A stretch of DNA of 64,000 nt, from NCBI GenBank assembly GCA_014055495.1, contig WIAG01000006.1:47209-111208 (forward strand). The letters run 5' to 3'. Positions 35,194 through 45,133 of this stretch are shown here, in pieces. Numbering within the stretch: the stretch's first letter is position 1; every line of letters begins with the position of its first letter. The notes below the pieces were generated by a model, which did no database searches, was not told where the DNA came from, and saw nothing but the letters and a program-made list of their open reading frames with translations. A program made the translations under genes and the position numbers. The DNA comes from Nitrospira sp. CR1.2. GTDB taxonomy: Bacteria > Nitrospirota > Nitrospiria > Nitrospirales > Nitrospiraceae.

Positions 35194-37305
35194 TTATCCC
35201 GCAGGCGTTGGTTCTGTCGCGGGAGCCGGCGCCGGCATCGCCTCTTTTCGGCTGAGGCGAATTTTCCCCTGCTTGTCGATTTCCAGCACTTTCACCATGA
35301 TCTGATCACCTTCCTTGACCTCATCGGTGACCGCCTTCACGCGGTGGTGCGCCAACTGAGAGATGTGCACCAATCCGTCCGTGCCGGGCAGGACTTCAAC
35401 AAACGCGCCGAAATCCATGATCTTTCTGACTGTGCCCTGATAAATTTTCCCGATTTCAACTTCCTCGGTCAGGCGTTTGATCATGTCGATGGCCTTTTGT
35501 GCCGACGCCTCGTCCGACGAAGCAATCGTCACGTCGCCCGTGTCTTCAACATTGATCTTCACACCAGTCTCCGCAATGATGCTGCGGATCATTTTGCCGC
35601 CTGGCCCTATGACGTCCCGAATCTTGTCTTGCTTGATCTTCATCGGGAAAATCCGCGGAGCGAACGCGGACAACTTGGTCCGCGGGGCAGTCAAGGCCTG
35701 AGCCATACACCCCAGGATGTGCAGCCGGCCCGCCTTCGCCTGTGCCAGCGCTTCCCGCATCAACTCGGACGTGATCCCCCCGATCTTGATATCCATTTGC
35801 AACGCCGTGACACCGTTCTTGGTCCCGGTCACTTTGAAATCCATATCACCCAAGTGGTCCTCAAGCCCGAGAATATCGGACAACACCAATACTTGGTTGC
35901 CTTCCTTGATCAATCCCATGGCGATGCCGGCCACCGGCTCTTTGATCGGTACCCCGGCATCCAACAGCGCCAGCGTGCCTCCGCACACCGTCGCCATCGA
36001 CGAGGACCCGTTCGACTCCAGGATTTCCGACACAATCCGAACCGTATAGGGGAATTTATCCTTCCCGGGCATGATCGACTTCAACGCACGCTCGGCAAGT
36101 GCCCCGTGCCCCACTTCACGGCGTCCCGGAGACCGAAGCGGCCGCGCCTCGCCGACGCTGAAGGGCGGAAAGTTATAATGCAGCATGAACGTGCGCATAT
36201 ATTCTCCTTCCAGAGCGTCAATGCGCTGTTCATCGTCAGTGGTCCCCAGCGTGACCACCGCCAAACTTTGCGTCTCTCCGCGTGTAAACACCGCCGATCC
36301 GTGTGCGCGCGGTAATACTCCCACTTCGCAGGTAATCGGGCGAATGTCCGCAGGCCCGCGGCCATCTGCGCGAACCCGCTTTTCAAGAATCATGTTACGG
36401 ACTTCGGTGTACTCCAATCCATGGAAGACGATCTTGACATGCCGATCCCGATTCGGTTCATCCGACTTCAGCGCCGCAAGCGTCTCAGCCAGCACCTGAT
36501 CCAGTCGTTCCTGTCGCGCGCTCTTATTGGGAATTAGAATCGCCTCGCGAATCGGTCCGGCAACCAGTTTGCGTACCTGTTCGGCCAAGGCCGGATCGAT
36601 CGGTTCTTGCGTCACCACCCGTTTCGGCTTCCCGGCCAACGCGCGAAGCTCTTCGATCTTCGCCACGATTTTCTTGATCTCGCTGTGCGCCAGCTCAATC
36701 GCCTCGAGCATGGTGGCTTCCGACAACTCATTGGCTCCTGCCTCAACCATCATCACGGCATCGGCGGTACCCGCCACCACGAGTTGGAGCTCGCTGGATT
36801 CCAACGTTTCCAGGTCAGGATTTACGACAAATTGTCCATTGACGCGGCCCACCTTGACACCTGCAATCGGGCCGTTAAATGGAATGGACGAAATCGACAA
36901 GGCGGCAGATGCGGCAATGATCGCAATCACGTCAGAGACGCCGGTCTTATCTGCCGACAACACGGAGGTGATAACCTGGGTTTCAAAATAGTAGCCCTCA
37001 GGAAAGAGGGGACGAAGTGGACGATCAATCAACCGGCTGGTTAATACCTCTCGCTCCGAAGGACGCCCCTCGCGTTTGAAGTATCCACCGGGAATCTTGC
37101 CGGCCGCGTAGGTCTTCTCCTGGTAGTCCACCGTCAGCGGCAGAAAATCCACGCCCGGCTTGGCCGTCTGGGACGCAACCGCCGTTGCCAACACCACCGT
37201 GTCGCCGTAGGTGGCCCATATCGCACCGTCCGCCTGCTTGGCAATTCGGCCGGTTTCCAACGTCAACCGGCGGCCTGCCAGCTCGATCTCTACAACATGT
37301 TTCAT
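35194..37305 (-). CDS. pnp: polyribonucleotide nucleotidyltransferase
   Basis: The 703-residue protein has two RNase PH domains (about 1-225 and 310-540), the second with FTRGETQSLAVVTLGT, MDFKVTGTKNGVTALQMDIK and SSSMATVCGG. A KH domain follows (about 553-615, IRDVIGPGGKMIRSI) and then an S1 domain (about 620-690, VRKIMDFGAFVEVLPGTDGL). The short Pro/Ala tail is APAPATEPTPAG. It degrades mRNA 3'-5' phosphorolytically and forms part of the degradosome in other bacteria. It lies downstream of rpsO, the conserved order. Confidence 0.97.
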   Translation of the reverse strand: MKHVVEIELAGRRLTLETGRIAKQADGAIWATYGDTVVLATAVASQTAKPGVDFLPLTVDYQEKTYAAGKIPGGYFKREGRPSEREVLTSRLIDRPLRPLFPEGYYFETQVITSVLSADKTGVSDVIAIIAASAALSISSIPFNGPIAGVKVGRVNGQFVVNPDLETLESSELQLVVAGTADAVMMVEAGANELSEATMLEAIELAHSEIKKIVAKIEELRALAGKPKRVVTQEPIDPALAEQVRKLVAGPIREAILIPNKSARQERLDQVLAETLAALKSDEPNRDRHVKIVFHGLEYTEVRNMILEKRVRADGRGPADIRPITCEVGVLPRAHGSAVFTRGETQSLAVVTLGTTDDEQRIDALEGEYMRTFMLHYNFPPFSVGEARPLRSPGRREVGHGALAERALKSIMPGKDKFPYTVRIVSEILESNGSSSMATVCGGTLALLDAGVPIKEPVAGIAMGLIKEGNQVLVLSDILGLEDHLGDMDFKVTGTKNGVTALQMDIKIGGITSELMREALAQAKAGRLHILGCMAQALTAPRTKLSAFAPRIFPMKIKQDKIRDVIGPGGKMIRSIIAETGVKINVEDTGDVTIASSDEASAQKAIDMIKRLTEEVEIGKIYQGTVRKIMDFGAFVEVLPGTDGLVHISQLAHHRVKAVTDEVKEGDQIMVKVLEIDKQGKIRLSRKEAMPAPAPATEPTPAG

Positions 37306-37433
37306 CTATGGTCTCCTCCGGTTAAATCCCACAGATGCCCACAGAGATACGTTCAAACCATACACCGGGTGCCGTTGCCTGTGGCGCCCTCGACTTGAAC
37401 GTGTTTCAGTGTTCACCTGCGGGGACAATAGGT

Positions 37434-37461
37434 CGGCCGCCACACAACACAGTGGCGGCCG
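37434..37461 (-). promoter_or_regulatory. rpsO-pnp intergenic hairpin
   Basis: A perfect 10-bp stem, CGGCCGCCAC (37434-37443) with GTGGCGGCCG (37452-37461), has an 8-nt loop. There is no U-tract on either strand. In E. coli the rpsO-pnp junction carries processing hairpins cut by RNase III and RNase E that control pnp autoregulation. This stem occupies the equivalent position; that role is an inference. Confidence 0.5.
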
Positions 37462-37475
37462 ATTCGGTTCCCCGA

Positions 37476-37745
37476 CTACTTACGGATGCCCAGGCGCTCA
37501 ATGACGGCCCGATAGCGACTCTCTTCGAGGCGCCGAAGATAGTCCAACAACCGACGGCGCCGCCCCACCAGCGTCAACAATCCACGCCGCGAGTGGTGGT
37601 CTTTCTTGTGCGACTTGAAATGTTCTGTCAAATACGTAATACGATTCGTAAGAATGGCGATTTGCACCTCCGGAGATCCGGTATCTTTGTCGTGCTTCTG
37701 GAAGTTCTTCACCAATTCCGTTTTCACTTCTTTCACCAGTGCCAT
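37476..37745 (-). CDS. rpsO: 30S ribosomal protein S15
   Basis: The 89-residue S15 has the characteristic pattern [39 protein letters not shown] and [10 protein letters not shown]. It binds 16S rRNA helix 22 in the 30S platform. It is 6 bp downstream of truB and precedes pnp after a hairpin. The C-terminal sequence [12 protein letters not shown] is standard. Confidence 0.98.
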   Translation of the reverse strand: MALVKEVKTELVKNFQKHDKDTGSPEVQIAILTNRITYLTEHFKSHKKDHHSRRGLLTLVGRRRRLLDYLRRLEESRYRAVIERLGIRK

Positions 37746-37751
37746 ACGTCC

Positions 37752-38783
37752 CTACTCCTCTATTGAGTTCGCGATACTCGACCCCTGTGACTCATCTGTG
37801 ACCAATACTTTTGATACGGCAATCGGGAGCTCTCCCACGCTTCCCCCCTGAATACGTACTCCGGCGGGCATGGTGCCGATGGCCAATAGCCGTCCGCCTT
37901 CGTCTTTGATACGAATGGCTCGACTTGCCCCCTCAGGAAACGCCGTCGGCACCCCTTCCCAGCCAAGCACGTCCGAACCTGGGATCGGCATGCCGTGCAC
38001 GACGCGCCTAGCCGTTCCTGCGCCCACCGTGCACATCGGAAGCCCGACCAACGCGTCATCCAGCGTCAGCAATGCCGCATCCAGCGTCCCCTGCGCCAAC
38101 CGCGACTCGACTTCGCCCACGGTCAACGCCTGCCCCAGCACCAATGATCCCACACGCTCACGAACCAGCGTACCCATATGACCGCCGGTTCCTAACCGTT
38201 CGCCGATATCCGCACACAAGGTTCGGATATACGTCCCTTTGGAGCATCTCACCCGGAGCATGGCATGCGGAAGGTGCATGCTCACAATCTCGAGCCGATG
38301 GACCGTGACTTCACGCGCCTGACGCGCCACGTCTTTCCCGGCTCGTGCAGACTTATACAGAGGCACTCCCCCGACTTTCACCGCCGAATACATGGGGGGA
38401 ATCTGCTGAATACGTCCCTCAAACCCGGCGACAACCTCACGGAGGCGGGCTTCAGACAGCGAGTCAACCGGCAAACGCCGAAGTACAGTCCCCGTGGCGT
38501 CCTGCGTGTCGGTTGTTTCACCAAGCCGCAATTCGGCCAGATAGGTCTTATCCCACTCCAGCAAATATTCTGCGATGCGTGTGCCGCGACCGAGGAGCAG
38601 CGGCAGCACCCCGGTTGCCGCCGGGTCCAATGTTCCCGCATGCCCAAGCTTGACCCCGCTCAACTTCCCGCGGATACGCGCCACCACATCATGGGATGTC
38701 CACCCGGTCTCCTTATGGACATTCAGCACTCCGTCCTGAAGCTTCCTCACGACCTGGGGATCCGTCGTCGGCATCGCAATCAT
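37752..38783 (-). CDS. truB: tRNA pseudouridine(55) synthase TruB
   Basis: The 343-residue protein has the catalytic Asp in GHAGTLDPAATGVLPLLLG (about residue 55), the start GVLNVHKETGWTSHDVV, and GRIQQIPPMYSAVKVGG and RCSKGTYIRTLCADIGE. A PUA-like C-terminal domain (about 260-320) follows. ATGs at 38783 and 38774 are both possible. It lies 3 bp after rbfA in the classical nusA-infB-rbfA-truB-rpsO-pnp order. Confidence 0.96.
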   Translation of the reverse strand: MIAMPTTDPQVVRKLQDGVLNVHKETGWTSHDVVARIRGKLSGVKLGHAGTLDPAATGVLPLLLGRGTRIAEYLLEWDKTYLAELRLGETTDTQDATGTVLRRLPVDSLSEARLREVVAGFEGRIQQIPPMYSAVKVGGVPLYKSARAGKDVARQAREVTVHRLEIVSMHLPHAMLRVRCSKGTYIRTLCADIGERLGTGGHMGTLVRERVGSLVLGQALTVGEVESRLAQGTLDAALLTLDDALVGLPMCTVGAGTARRVVHGMPIPGSDVLGWEGVPTAFPEGASRAIRIKDEGGRLLAIGTMPAGVRIQGGSVGELPIAVSKVLVTDESQGSSIANSIEE

Positions 38784-38786
38784 AGG

Positions 38787-39185
38787 CTAGACATCGGCGC
38801 GAGGGGATTCCATGAGCACCGCGTCCTTCGCCTCGTCACGCTGCAATCCATCCAACAGCTTCAGCACCCGATCTGCCCTTGCGCCGCTGACATCCTTCAT
38901 GAAAATCACTTCCGGCAGATACCGCAGCGCCAGACGGCGGCCCAATTCCGCCCGGACAAAGCCGCTCGCCTTCGCCAACCCATCGAACACGTGCCGTTCG
39001 TCCTTGTTCTGTTCCATCGTCGTCACGAAGATGCGCGCGATGCGCAGATCCTTCGTCAACTCGACATCCGTCACGGTCACGGACCGCACACGCGGATCCT
39101 TGATCTTCCGCATGAGAATGTCAGCCACTTCCATGCGAATCTGATCCGCCACCCGATCGGCTCGGCTATATGTCGACTTTGACAT
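38787..39185 (-). CDS. rbfA: 30S ribosome-binding factor A
   Basis: The 132-residue KH-fold protein has RADRVADQIRMEVADILMRK, DPRVRSVTVTDVELTKDLRI and RIFVTT, followed by FVRAELGRRLALRYLPEVIF. RbfA assists late 16S rRNA 5'-end maturation and is needed in the cold. It is spaced 9 bp from the DUF503 gene. Confidence 0.95.
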   Translation of the reverse strand: MSKSTYSRADRVADQIRMEVADILMRKIKDPRVRSVTVTDVELTKDLRIARIFVTTMEQNKDERHVFDGLAKASGFVRAELGRRLALRYLPEVIFMKDVSGARADRVLKLLDGLQRDEAKDAVLMESPRADV

Positions 39186-39194
39186 GAGTCGGCC

Positions 39195-39476
39195 TTAGAG
39201 CAATTCGATTCGCGAACGCAACAACTGGATCGTAGGTACGGCCTGAATCAAATTCACCGCTTGGTCGAGCACCTGATTGACATGCGAGGATTCATTCGCC
39301 ACGCAGGCCAAGCCGAGAATGGCCTGCTGCCACAACTCCTGATCGCCGACTTCAGCGACCGACACATTAAATTTATCCCGTAGCCGGCTTTTCAGACTTT
39401 GCAGAACCTGGCGTTTTTCCTTCAGCGAATGACCATCAGGGATAAACAGCTCGACGGTGCAGAGCCCGACGATCAT
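39195..39476 (-). CDS. DUF503-family protein (YlxP-like)
   Basis: The 93-residue protein has the DUF503 pattern [20 protein letters not shown], then [20 protein letters not shown] and a ferredoxin-like fold. It is found between infB and rbfA in many bacteria (ylxP of Bacillus), where it is thought to take part in ribosome maturation with RbfA. Function is not established. The start overlaps the infB stop (ATGA). Confidence 0.92.
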   Translation of the reverse strand: MIVGLCTVELFIPDGHSLKEKRQVLQSLKSRLRDKFNVSVAEVGDQELWQQAILGLACVANESSHVNQVLDQAVNLIQAVPTIQLLRSRIELL

Positions 39477-42046
39477 GCCCGATGACTTTGCGGAGCCGCG
39501 CCACGATTCGTCGTCTCAAGCTTGGCGGCAACTTTATCGATCGCAAAGGCCTCGATAATATCCCCGGCTTTGAGGTCATTAAAGTTTTCGACCGTGATAC
39601 CGCACTCATATCCCTGCTGGACTTCACGCACATCATCCTTGAAACGCCTGAGCGAGCCCAGCTTGCCTTCATAGACAACCACACTGTCCCGGATCACGCG
39701 CACGCCAGCGCTGGCCCTGGAAATCGCGCCATCTACGACATAGCAGCCGGCCACCAGGCCGGCCTTCGGAATCGTGAACATCTGCCGTACCTCAGCCCGG
39801 CCCAGCACGCGCTCCTTGAGCGTCGGCTCGAGCAGCCCTTCCATCGCCGCGCGAATGTCGTTCAGCGCGTCATAAATGATGCTGTAGAGCCGGACATCGA
39901 CACCCTCACGCTCGGCCAACGCCGCCGCTTTCGGTTCCGGACGGATATTGAAGCCGATCACGATGGCCTTGGACGCCGCGGCCAAAAGAATATCGGTTTC
40001 CGTAATTCCGCCGACCCCGGTGTGCATCACTCGCAGCTTGACCGCGCCAGCCGGCATCTTCTCCACCGCGGCCGCCAAGGCCTCCGCCGAGCCCTGCACG
40101 TCGGCTTTGATCACGATCGGCAACTCCTTGACGTTGCCCTCCTGAATCTTGGCAAACAGATCATCCAGGCTCACCTTCGCCGGACCGGCCAAATCAGCGG
40201 CTCGCTGTTTCATCGCCCGCTCCTGAGCGATCTCACGAGCCACACGCTCGTCCTTCACGATGGTAAAGACATCACCGGCAGACGGAACTCCCGGCAATCC
40301 GATCACCTCAACCGGCACCGACGGTCCGGCTTCCACGGTCTTTTTCCCTGTGTCGGTGATGAGGGCGCGAACCCGGCCGCTGAAATTGCCGACCACAAAC
40401 GCATCGCCGACGTGTAACGTCCCACTCTGCACCAACACGGTCGCGATCGGTCCACGGCCACGGTCCAGCTTCGCCTCGATCACTAACCCCTTCGCCATAC
40501 GCTCGGGGTCAGCCTTCAATTCCAACACTTCCGCCTGGAGGAGAATCATTTCCAGAAGATGATCGAGGCCGGTTCGCTGCTTTGCAGAGACCTCGACCAT
40601 GATCGTATCGCCGCCCCAAGACTCCGCGACCAATCCATGCTCAGTCAGCGCATTTTTGACACGATCGACATTCGCCCCCGGCTTATCCACTTTGTTGATG
40701 GCGACGATCAACGGCACTCCGGCAGCTTTCGCGTGATGAATCGCCTCGACGGTCTGCGGCATCACCCCGTCGTCGGCGGCCACCACCAGAATGACAATAT
40801 CCGTCGCTTTGGCGCCACGAGCACGCATTGCCGTAAACGCTTCATGGCCGGGAGTATCGAGGAAGGTGACCTGCTTGTCGCGCACCCCAACCATGTAGGC
40901 GCCGATGTGCTGCGTGATACCTCCCGCTTCGCCTTCCGCCACTTTCGTCTGCCGGATCGCATCGAGCAGGGACGTTTTCCCGTGATCGACATGGCCCATG
41001 ATCGTCACGACCGGCGGGCGCGGCACAGCATGCTCCTCGCCTGAAGATTGCGCCGCCTCTTCCAGTAACGCTTCTCCGGCCTTTTCCGTGGATACTTCCA
41101 CCTTCGTCCCGCACTCTTCAGCGATCAAGGAGGCCGCCTCGAGATTGATGGACTGGTTGAAGGTCACCATCTGCCCCATCTCCATCAGCTTCCGGACCAC
41201 ATCCGCAGGCCGTTGGCCGATGAGCTCCGCAAACTCTTTCACGCTGACACCCGCGCTCAATTTCACGCTTTTCCTTCTCGGCTTCGTAATTTCCGTCGGC
41301 GAGGCGTGATGAATATGCTTGGACCGGTCTTCGCGCCGCTGCACGGGAATCGCGCGCAGATCACCCCACCGTGTGGCGTCGTTCTTAAATTTTGCTTCAT
41401 CTTCCTCCCGGGTCCGCGGCGCCTTCTTCGCCTTTTTCAGTTTTTCGCGGGCGGCCGCTTCGCTCTCCAGCGCCTCCGTTGCGAGCGATTTCTTCTTCGC
41501 CGCCACATCAGGCGGAGTCGCCGTGACTACAGGCGGTTGAGTCGGCTTCGTCGCCACGCCTTCCACAGCCGGGGCAACCGGTGGTTGCGAGACGACCGAT
41601 TCGACCGGAGCCGGCTCTGGAGACACGACTTCCGCAACCTCTGGAGCGGACACCACTGGTGACGCAACCGGCGCGCCTTCCGCCCCTTGCGGAGCGGCCG
41701 GCGCAAACACCGCCTCTGCCGCAGCCAGCGGCGCAGCAGCTTCCTCCGCACCTTCGTCTTTCTTCTTCTTGATGAGAATGCGCTTCTTATCGGGCTTCGG
41801 TGGCTCTTCATGCACGAGCGCGTGTGCGGCCCCGTGCTCTTTGGCACGACCCGATTTTTTCCCCTCATGCCCGACAGAGGGTTCCCCGGCTCGTGCCTTA
41901 GAGCTGAGCTTCTCGATTGCCACGCGAACCGAATCGTCATCCAAGGCACTGCTGTGGGATGCCACCGGAATCCCGAGCCGTTTCAGTTCAGGAATCAGCT
42001 CCCGATTTTCCATCCCCAGCTGCTTTGCTAATTCGTACACGCGCAT
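39473..42046 (-). CDS. infB: translation initiation factor IF-2
   Basis: The 857-residue protein has an N-terminal IF2-N domain ([20 protein letters not shown]) and a long Ala/Pro/Glu-rich linker (about 60-230). A second IF2-N motif, [20 protein letters not shown], precedes the G domain. G-domain motifs are [14 protein letters not shown] (about 356), [11 protein letters not shown] and [11 protein letters not shown]. The remaining beta-barrel and fMet-tRNA-binding C-domain are complete. It is 63 bp downstream of nusA. Confidence 0.97.
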   Translation of the reverse strand: MRVYELAKQLGMENRELIPELKRLGIPVASHSSALDDDSVRVAIEKLSSKARAGEPSVGHEGKKSGRAKEHGAAHALVHEEPPKPDKKRILIKKKKDEGAEEAAAPLAAAEAVFAPAAPQGAEGAPVASPVVSAPEVAEVVSPEPAPVESVVSQPPVAPAVEGVATKPTQPPVVTATPPDVAAKKKSLATEALESEAAAREKLKKAKKAPRTREEDEAKFKNDATRWGDLRAIPVQRREDRSKHIHHASPTEITKPRRKSVKLSAGVSVKEFAELIGQRPADVVRKLMEMGQMVTFNQSINLEAASLIAEECGTKVEVSTEKAGEALLEEAAQSSGEEHAVPRPPVVTIMGHVDHGKTSLLDAIRQTKVAEGEAGGITQHIGAYMVGVRDKQVTFLDTPGHEAFTAMRARGAKATDIVILVVAADDGVMPQTVEAIHHAKAAGVPLIVAINKVDKPGANVDRVKNALTEHGLVAESWGGDTIMVEVSAKQRTGLDHLLEMILLQAEVLELKADPERMAKGLVIEAKLDRGRGPIATVLVQSGTLHVGDAFVVGNFSGRVRALITDTGKKTVEAGPSVPVEVIGLPGVPSAGDVFTIVKDERVAREIAQERAMKQRAADLAGPAKVSLDDLFAKIQEGNVKELPIVIKADVQGSAEALAAAVEKMPAGAVKLRVMHTGVGGITETDILLAAASKAIVIGFNIRPEPKAAALAEREGVDVRLYSIIYDALNDIRAAMEGLLEPTLKERVLGRAEVRQMFTIPKAGLVAGCYVVDGAISRASAGVRVIRDSVVVYEGKLGSLRRFKDDVREVQQGYECGITVENFNDLKAGDIIEAFAIDKVAAKLETTNRGAAPQSHRA

Positions 42047-42109
42047 ACTGTACCGCTCAGCTCCACCCGCTTAGATAATTGCCAGTCGGCTCGTGACCAT
42101 CGAGCCGCG

Positions 42110-43249
42110 TTACTCTGCCTGTTGGGCCGCAGCCCGCGCCTCGTCCTGCTGGCGCTGAGCTTCCGTCTCTTCCGCTAAGGCCGCCTTGATGTCCCGATCC
42201 CGCTCAGCCTTTTCTTTCTCGTACTCCGTCGCGCTGATGATATCGATCTTCCAGCCAGTCAGGCGCGCGGCCAGCCGGACGTTCTGCCCGTTCTTCCCAA
42301 TCGCCAGCGAGAGCTGCGAATCCGCCACCACCACCAGTGCCGACTTCTTTTCTTCGTCGATTCCGACCTTTTCGATCGTCGCCGGGTTCAACGCTTCCGC
42401 AATGAAGACACGGGGATCCTGCGTCCACGTAATAATGTCGATCTTTTCTCCGCGCAGTTCGCGCACCACCGCCTGCACCCGCGACCCCTTGATGCCGACA
42501 CAAGCCCCTACCGGGTCTACAGCTTTATCCCGAGACGACACCGCGATCTTGGTGCGATCACCGGGCTCACGCACAATCGACTTGATCTCAACAATTTTCT
42601 CCCCGACCTCAGGCACCTCCAACTCGAACAACTTGGCCACAAATTGGGGATGGCTGCGCGAGAGAATCACCTGGACATCCTTGGGCGTCCGACGCACCTC
42701 TAACAACAAGGCCTTGACGCGATCGCCACGGCGATAGGTTTCACGGGGGATCTGTTCTTGGATGGGAAGGATTGCCTCGGTCTTGCCGAGATCGACCAGG
42801 AAGTTCCGCCGCTCCATACCCAGAATAATCCCGTTGACCAAGTCACCTTGACGCGTCGAATACTCTTTTTGAACGGCTTCCCACTCTGCCTCTCGCACTT
42901 TTTGAAAAATGACCTGCTTGGCCGTCTGAGCCGCGATGCGCCCCAACTCATCCATCTCGATCAGAGACCCGATCTCGTCCCCCACCTCTGCGCCTTCGTC
43001 ATACTCACGGGCTTCCTTCAGAGAGATTTCGGCTTTTGGATTGGCAACGGTATCGACGATAATTTTCTTGGAGACGACCGAAATTTCTCCCGTCTTGCTG
43101 TCGATTTCCACCTGGATGTTTTCAGCCTGGCCGAATCGCTTTTTGGCGGCAGTTTGAAGCGCGGACTCGATCGCGCCAATGACCCGGGCCTTGTCGATTC
43201 CCTTTTGACGGCCGATTTCATCGATGACGGCGATCAACTCTCGGTTCAT
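42110..43249 (-). CDS. nusA: transcription termination/antitermination protein NusA
   Basis: The 379-residue protein has an N-terminal RNAP-binding domain (LIAVIDEIGRQKGIDKARVI), an S1 domain (about 135-200, VNGIILGMERRNFLVDLGKT) and two KH domains. The first KH is marked by DPVGACVGIKGSRVQAVVRE and the second by LSLAIGKNGQNVRLAARLTG. It ends in a charged Glu/Ala/Gln tail and lacks the C-terminal acidic repeats of E. coli NusA. It lies between rimP and infB. Confidence 0.96.
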   Translation of the reverse strand: MNRELIAVIDEIGRQKGIDKARVIGAIESALQTAAKKRFGQAENIQVEIDSKTGEISVVSKKIIVDTVANPKAEISLKEAREYDEGAEVGDEIGSLIEMDELGRIAAQTAKQVIFQKVREAEWEAVQKEYSTRQGDLVNGIILGMERRNFLVDLGKTEAILPIQEQIPRETYRRGDRVKALLLEVRRTPKDVQVILSRSHPQFVAKLFELEVPEVGEKIVEIKSIVREPGDRTKIAVSSRDKAVDPVGACVGIKGSRVQAVVRELRGEKIDIITWTQDPRVFIAEALNPATIEKVGIDEEKKSALVVVADSQLSLAIGKNGQNVRLAARLTGWKIDIISATEYEKEKAERDRDIKAALAEETEAQRQQDEARAAAQQAE

Positions 43250-43290
43250 AGCTCACACCTCATGGTTAACACAGCCCTTGGCCACTTCCA

Positions 43291-43812
43291 CTACTTGGAA
43301 AATTCGATCTTCCGGCGCGCCAGGGCGATATGATCAAACTCGATTCGCATCATTTCCACAGTTTTCTTCTGCGGGACCGACAGCGTGACCGCACGGTCAT
43401 CCACATCCAAGACGGTCCCCTCGAGCCGCCACTGCGTCTGAATCGGTTGGCGCAATTTCAGCGTGATCGCTTGCCCAATCAGTCGCCGATAGTCCTGCAC
43501 GCTCCGTAACGGACGATCCAGCCCCGGCGAGGAGATTTCCAGCATATAGGCATGCGGGAACGGATCAATGACATCCAGCGCCGGACTCAAGGAACGATGC
43601 GCTTGCTCACAGTCTGTCAGCGAGATGCCGCCCGGTTTGTCGATAAACACTCGAATGACGGTCCGTGGCCCCTGACCGACACACACCGCCTCGACCAGCT
43701 CAAGACCGTGGGACTGTAAAATGGGTGCCGCGACTTCTTGCACGCGAAGGTTGAGCGCTTCAGCGCGTTTCACCGAAGGCTTTCCGTCGGACACTGCTCC
43801 CACGTCACGCAT
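43291..43812 (-). CDS. rimP: ribosome maturation factor RimP
   Basis: The 173-residue protein uses the ATG at 43812. A TTG at 43833 in the same frame lies inside the U-tract of a terminator-like hairpin and is rejected. Family motifs are GLELVEAVCVGQGPRTVIRV, DKPGGISLTDCEQAHRSLSP and the signature LEISSPGLDRPL, with a C-terminal SH3-like domain. It acts on 30S assembly and begins the rimP-nusA-infB operon. Confidence 0.93.
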   Translation of the reverse strand: MRDVGAVSDGKPSVKRAEALNLRVQEVAAPILQSHGLELVEAVCVGQGPRTVIRVFIDKPGGISLTDCEQAHRSLSPALDVIDPFPHAYMLEISSPGLDRPLRSVQDYRRLIGQAITLKLRQPIQTQWRLEGTVLDVDDRAVTLSVPQKKTVEMMRIEFDHIALARRKIEFSK

Positions 43813-43831
43813 AGACAAAAGTTGCTCAAAC

Positions 43832-43855
43832 AAAAAAGTGGGCCCAGGCCCACTT
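43832..43855 (-). terminator. hairpin with U6 tract just upstream of rimP (terminator or attenuator)
   Basis: On the minus strand AAGTGGGCC and GGCCCACTT (43847-43855 and 43836-43844) form a 9-bp inverted repeat with a 2-nt centre. It is followed directly by TTTTTT (43832-43837). It sits 46 bp after the aminotransferase stop and only about 20 bp before the rimP ATG, leaving no room for a promoter behind it. Confidence 0.85.
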
Positions 43856-43901
43856 ACAGCGGTGGCACCTTACCATGCCATAAGAGTGAAAGCAAGGGAC
43901 G

Positions 43902-44741
43902 CTAGCCGACCAGCGATGCCCAACGGCGAGATAGCAGCTCTGTAATCGGGCCGGGAGCAGCAGGCCCGATCGCCCGACCATCGACGCGCACGACCGGCAA
44001 CACCTCCACGGTTGTCCCCGTCAAGAACACTTCCGATGCCCCGAGCAAGTCTTCGCGCCGGACAACGGTTTCAGCAACCGGAATCCCCTCCTGCTTCGCC
44101 AACTCCAAAACTTTGGCACGCGTCACCCCGGAAAGAATGCGGGGCCCTTCCGGCGCAGTCTGAATCGTCCCATTCCGCACGACCATGACATTGCTGACGG
44201 ATCCCTCGGTCACTTCTCCATCTCGAAGCAAAATTGCCTCAAATGCCCCGGCTTCCTTCGCCTGTTGGCGCGCCAGGACGTTCGCCAACAGGTTGACGCT
44301 CTTAATGTCGCAACGCCCCCATCGTATATCTTCCAGCAAGATTGCCTGAACCCCGGCTTGGCGAATCGACACATCCAGGGGACGGAGCTCACGAAAGGTC
44401 AGCACCGTCGTCGGAGGGAGCGGGAGAGGAAAGGGATGATCACGCGGCGCCTGCCCGCGAGTCATCTGCAGATAAATTTTCGTCTCGGGAAGACCGCTCA
44501 ATCGCAGGCCTTCCTCGATCAATGCGACCCACTGAGCCTTCGAGGGGCCGAGAGAGAGTTGCAGCGCCTGGGCACTCCGTTCGAGGCGGGTCAGGTGCTC
44601 TTCGACGGCAAAAGGCCGACCTTGATAGGTGCGAATGACTTCGTACACCCCGTCGCCGAACTGAAACCCCCGGTCTTCAACACTGACGACGGCACCGGCC
44701 AAGGGGCCGAAGCGGCCATTCACACACGCAATGTCAGGCAT
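43902..44741 (-). CDS. class IV aminotransferase (D-amino-acid or branched-chain type)
   Basis: The 279-residue fold-type IV PLP enzyme has VVSVEDRGFQFGDGVYEVIR (about residues 19-38) and the PLP lysine in CDIKSVNLLANVLARQ (about 145). EVTEGSVSNVMVV and VFLTGTTVEVLPVV follow. The N-terminal GDGVYEVIR pattern and length are those of D-alanine aminotransferases. Branched-chain aminotransferases share the fold but usually have extra residues. The substrate is unresolved. It is spaced 23 bp from the I42-like gene. Confidence 0.85.
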   Translation of the reverse strand: MPDIACVNGRFGPLAGAVVSVEDRGFQFGDGVYEVIRTYQGRPFAVEEHLTRLERSAQALQLSLGPSKAQWVALIEEGLRLSGLPETKIYLQMTRGQAPRDHPFPLPLPPTTVLTFRELRPLDVSIRQAGVQAILLEDIRWGRCDIKSVNLLANVLARQQAKEAGAFEAILLRDGEVTEGSVSNVMVVRNGTIQTAPEGPRILSGVTRAKVLELAKQEGIPVAETVVRREDLLGASEVFLTGTTVEVLPVVRVDGRAIGPAAPGPITELLSRRWASLVG

Positions 44742-44764
44742 GGCCTCTTTCCAGACTCGGCAAG

Positions 44765-45097
44765 TCAGGACACCGTCACATAGTAAATCTGTCGGTCCTC
44801 AGCCGTAAATTTCCATCCCATTCGCTTTTCGAATACCACCCGATGAGTACCGGTGGTCGCCGGCCTGAACTCGAAGTTGCGCTGTCCCGCATCGACCGCA
44901 TTGTTGCTGGCGGTCCGGAGGAAGTCGTCTTCCACCAAAGGCAGGACGCTGGGATCGTAGGAAGGAACCCATAACTCCCCCCTCGTTCGATCCTCCCAAA
45001 GCCGGATTTGGACCGGTGTGCCCACCCGGGCTTGGATCGTCCTGGCACCCACCTCCGGTTCGGTGCCCGTTGGAACCACTTTACTCAATGGACTCAT
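44765..45097 (-). CDS. chagasin-like (I42) protease inhibitor family protein
   Basis: The 110-residue protein starts at the ATG at 45097 (GAGGTGG upstream); a TTG at 45121 is less likely. The C-terminal half shows the I42 layout: an N-terminal strand, GQRNFEFRPATTGTHRVVFE and a terminal RMGWKF/ IYYVTV strand. This corresponds to the FEF...G...R.W loops of cysteine-peptidase inhibitors. No signal peptide is visible, which is unusual because many I42 proteins are exported. The family assignment is from pattern only. Confidence 0.6.
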   Translation of the reverse strand: MSPLSKVVPTGTEPEVGARTIQARVGTPVQIRLWEDRTRGELWVPSYDPSVLPLVEDDFLRTASNNAVDAGQRNFEFRPATTGTHRVVFEKRMGWKFTAEDRQIYYVTVS

Positions 45098-45133
45098 ACG
45101 CGCTCTTACCACCTCGGCCAAGATTTCGCACGA

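Noticed and set aside
43813..43833. TTG start giving RimP seven more residues
   Set aside because: It lies in the U-tract of the hairpin and would be lost if transcription ends there; the ATG at 43812 fits the family.
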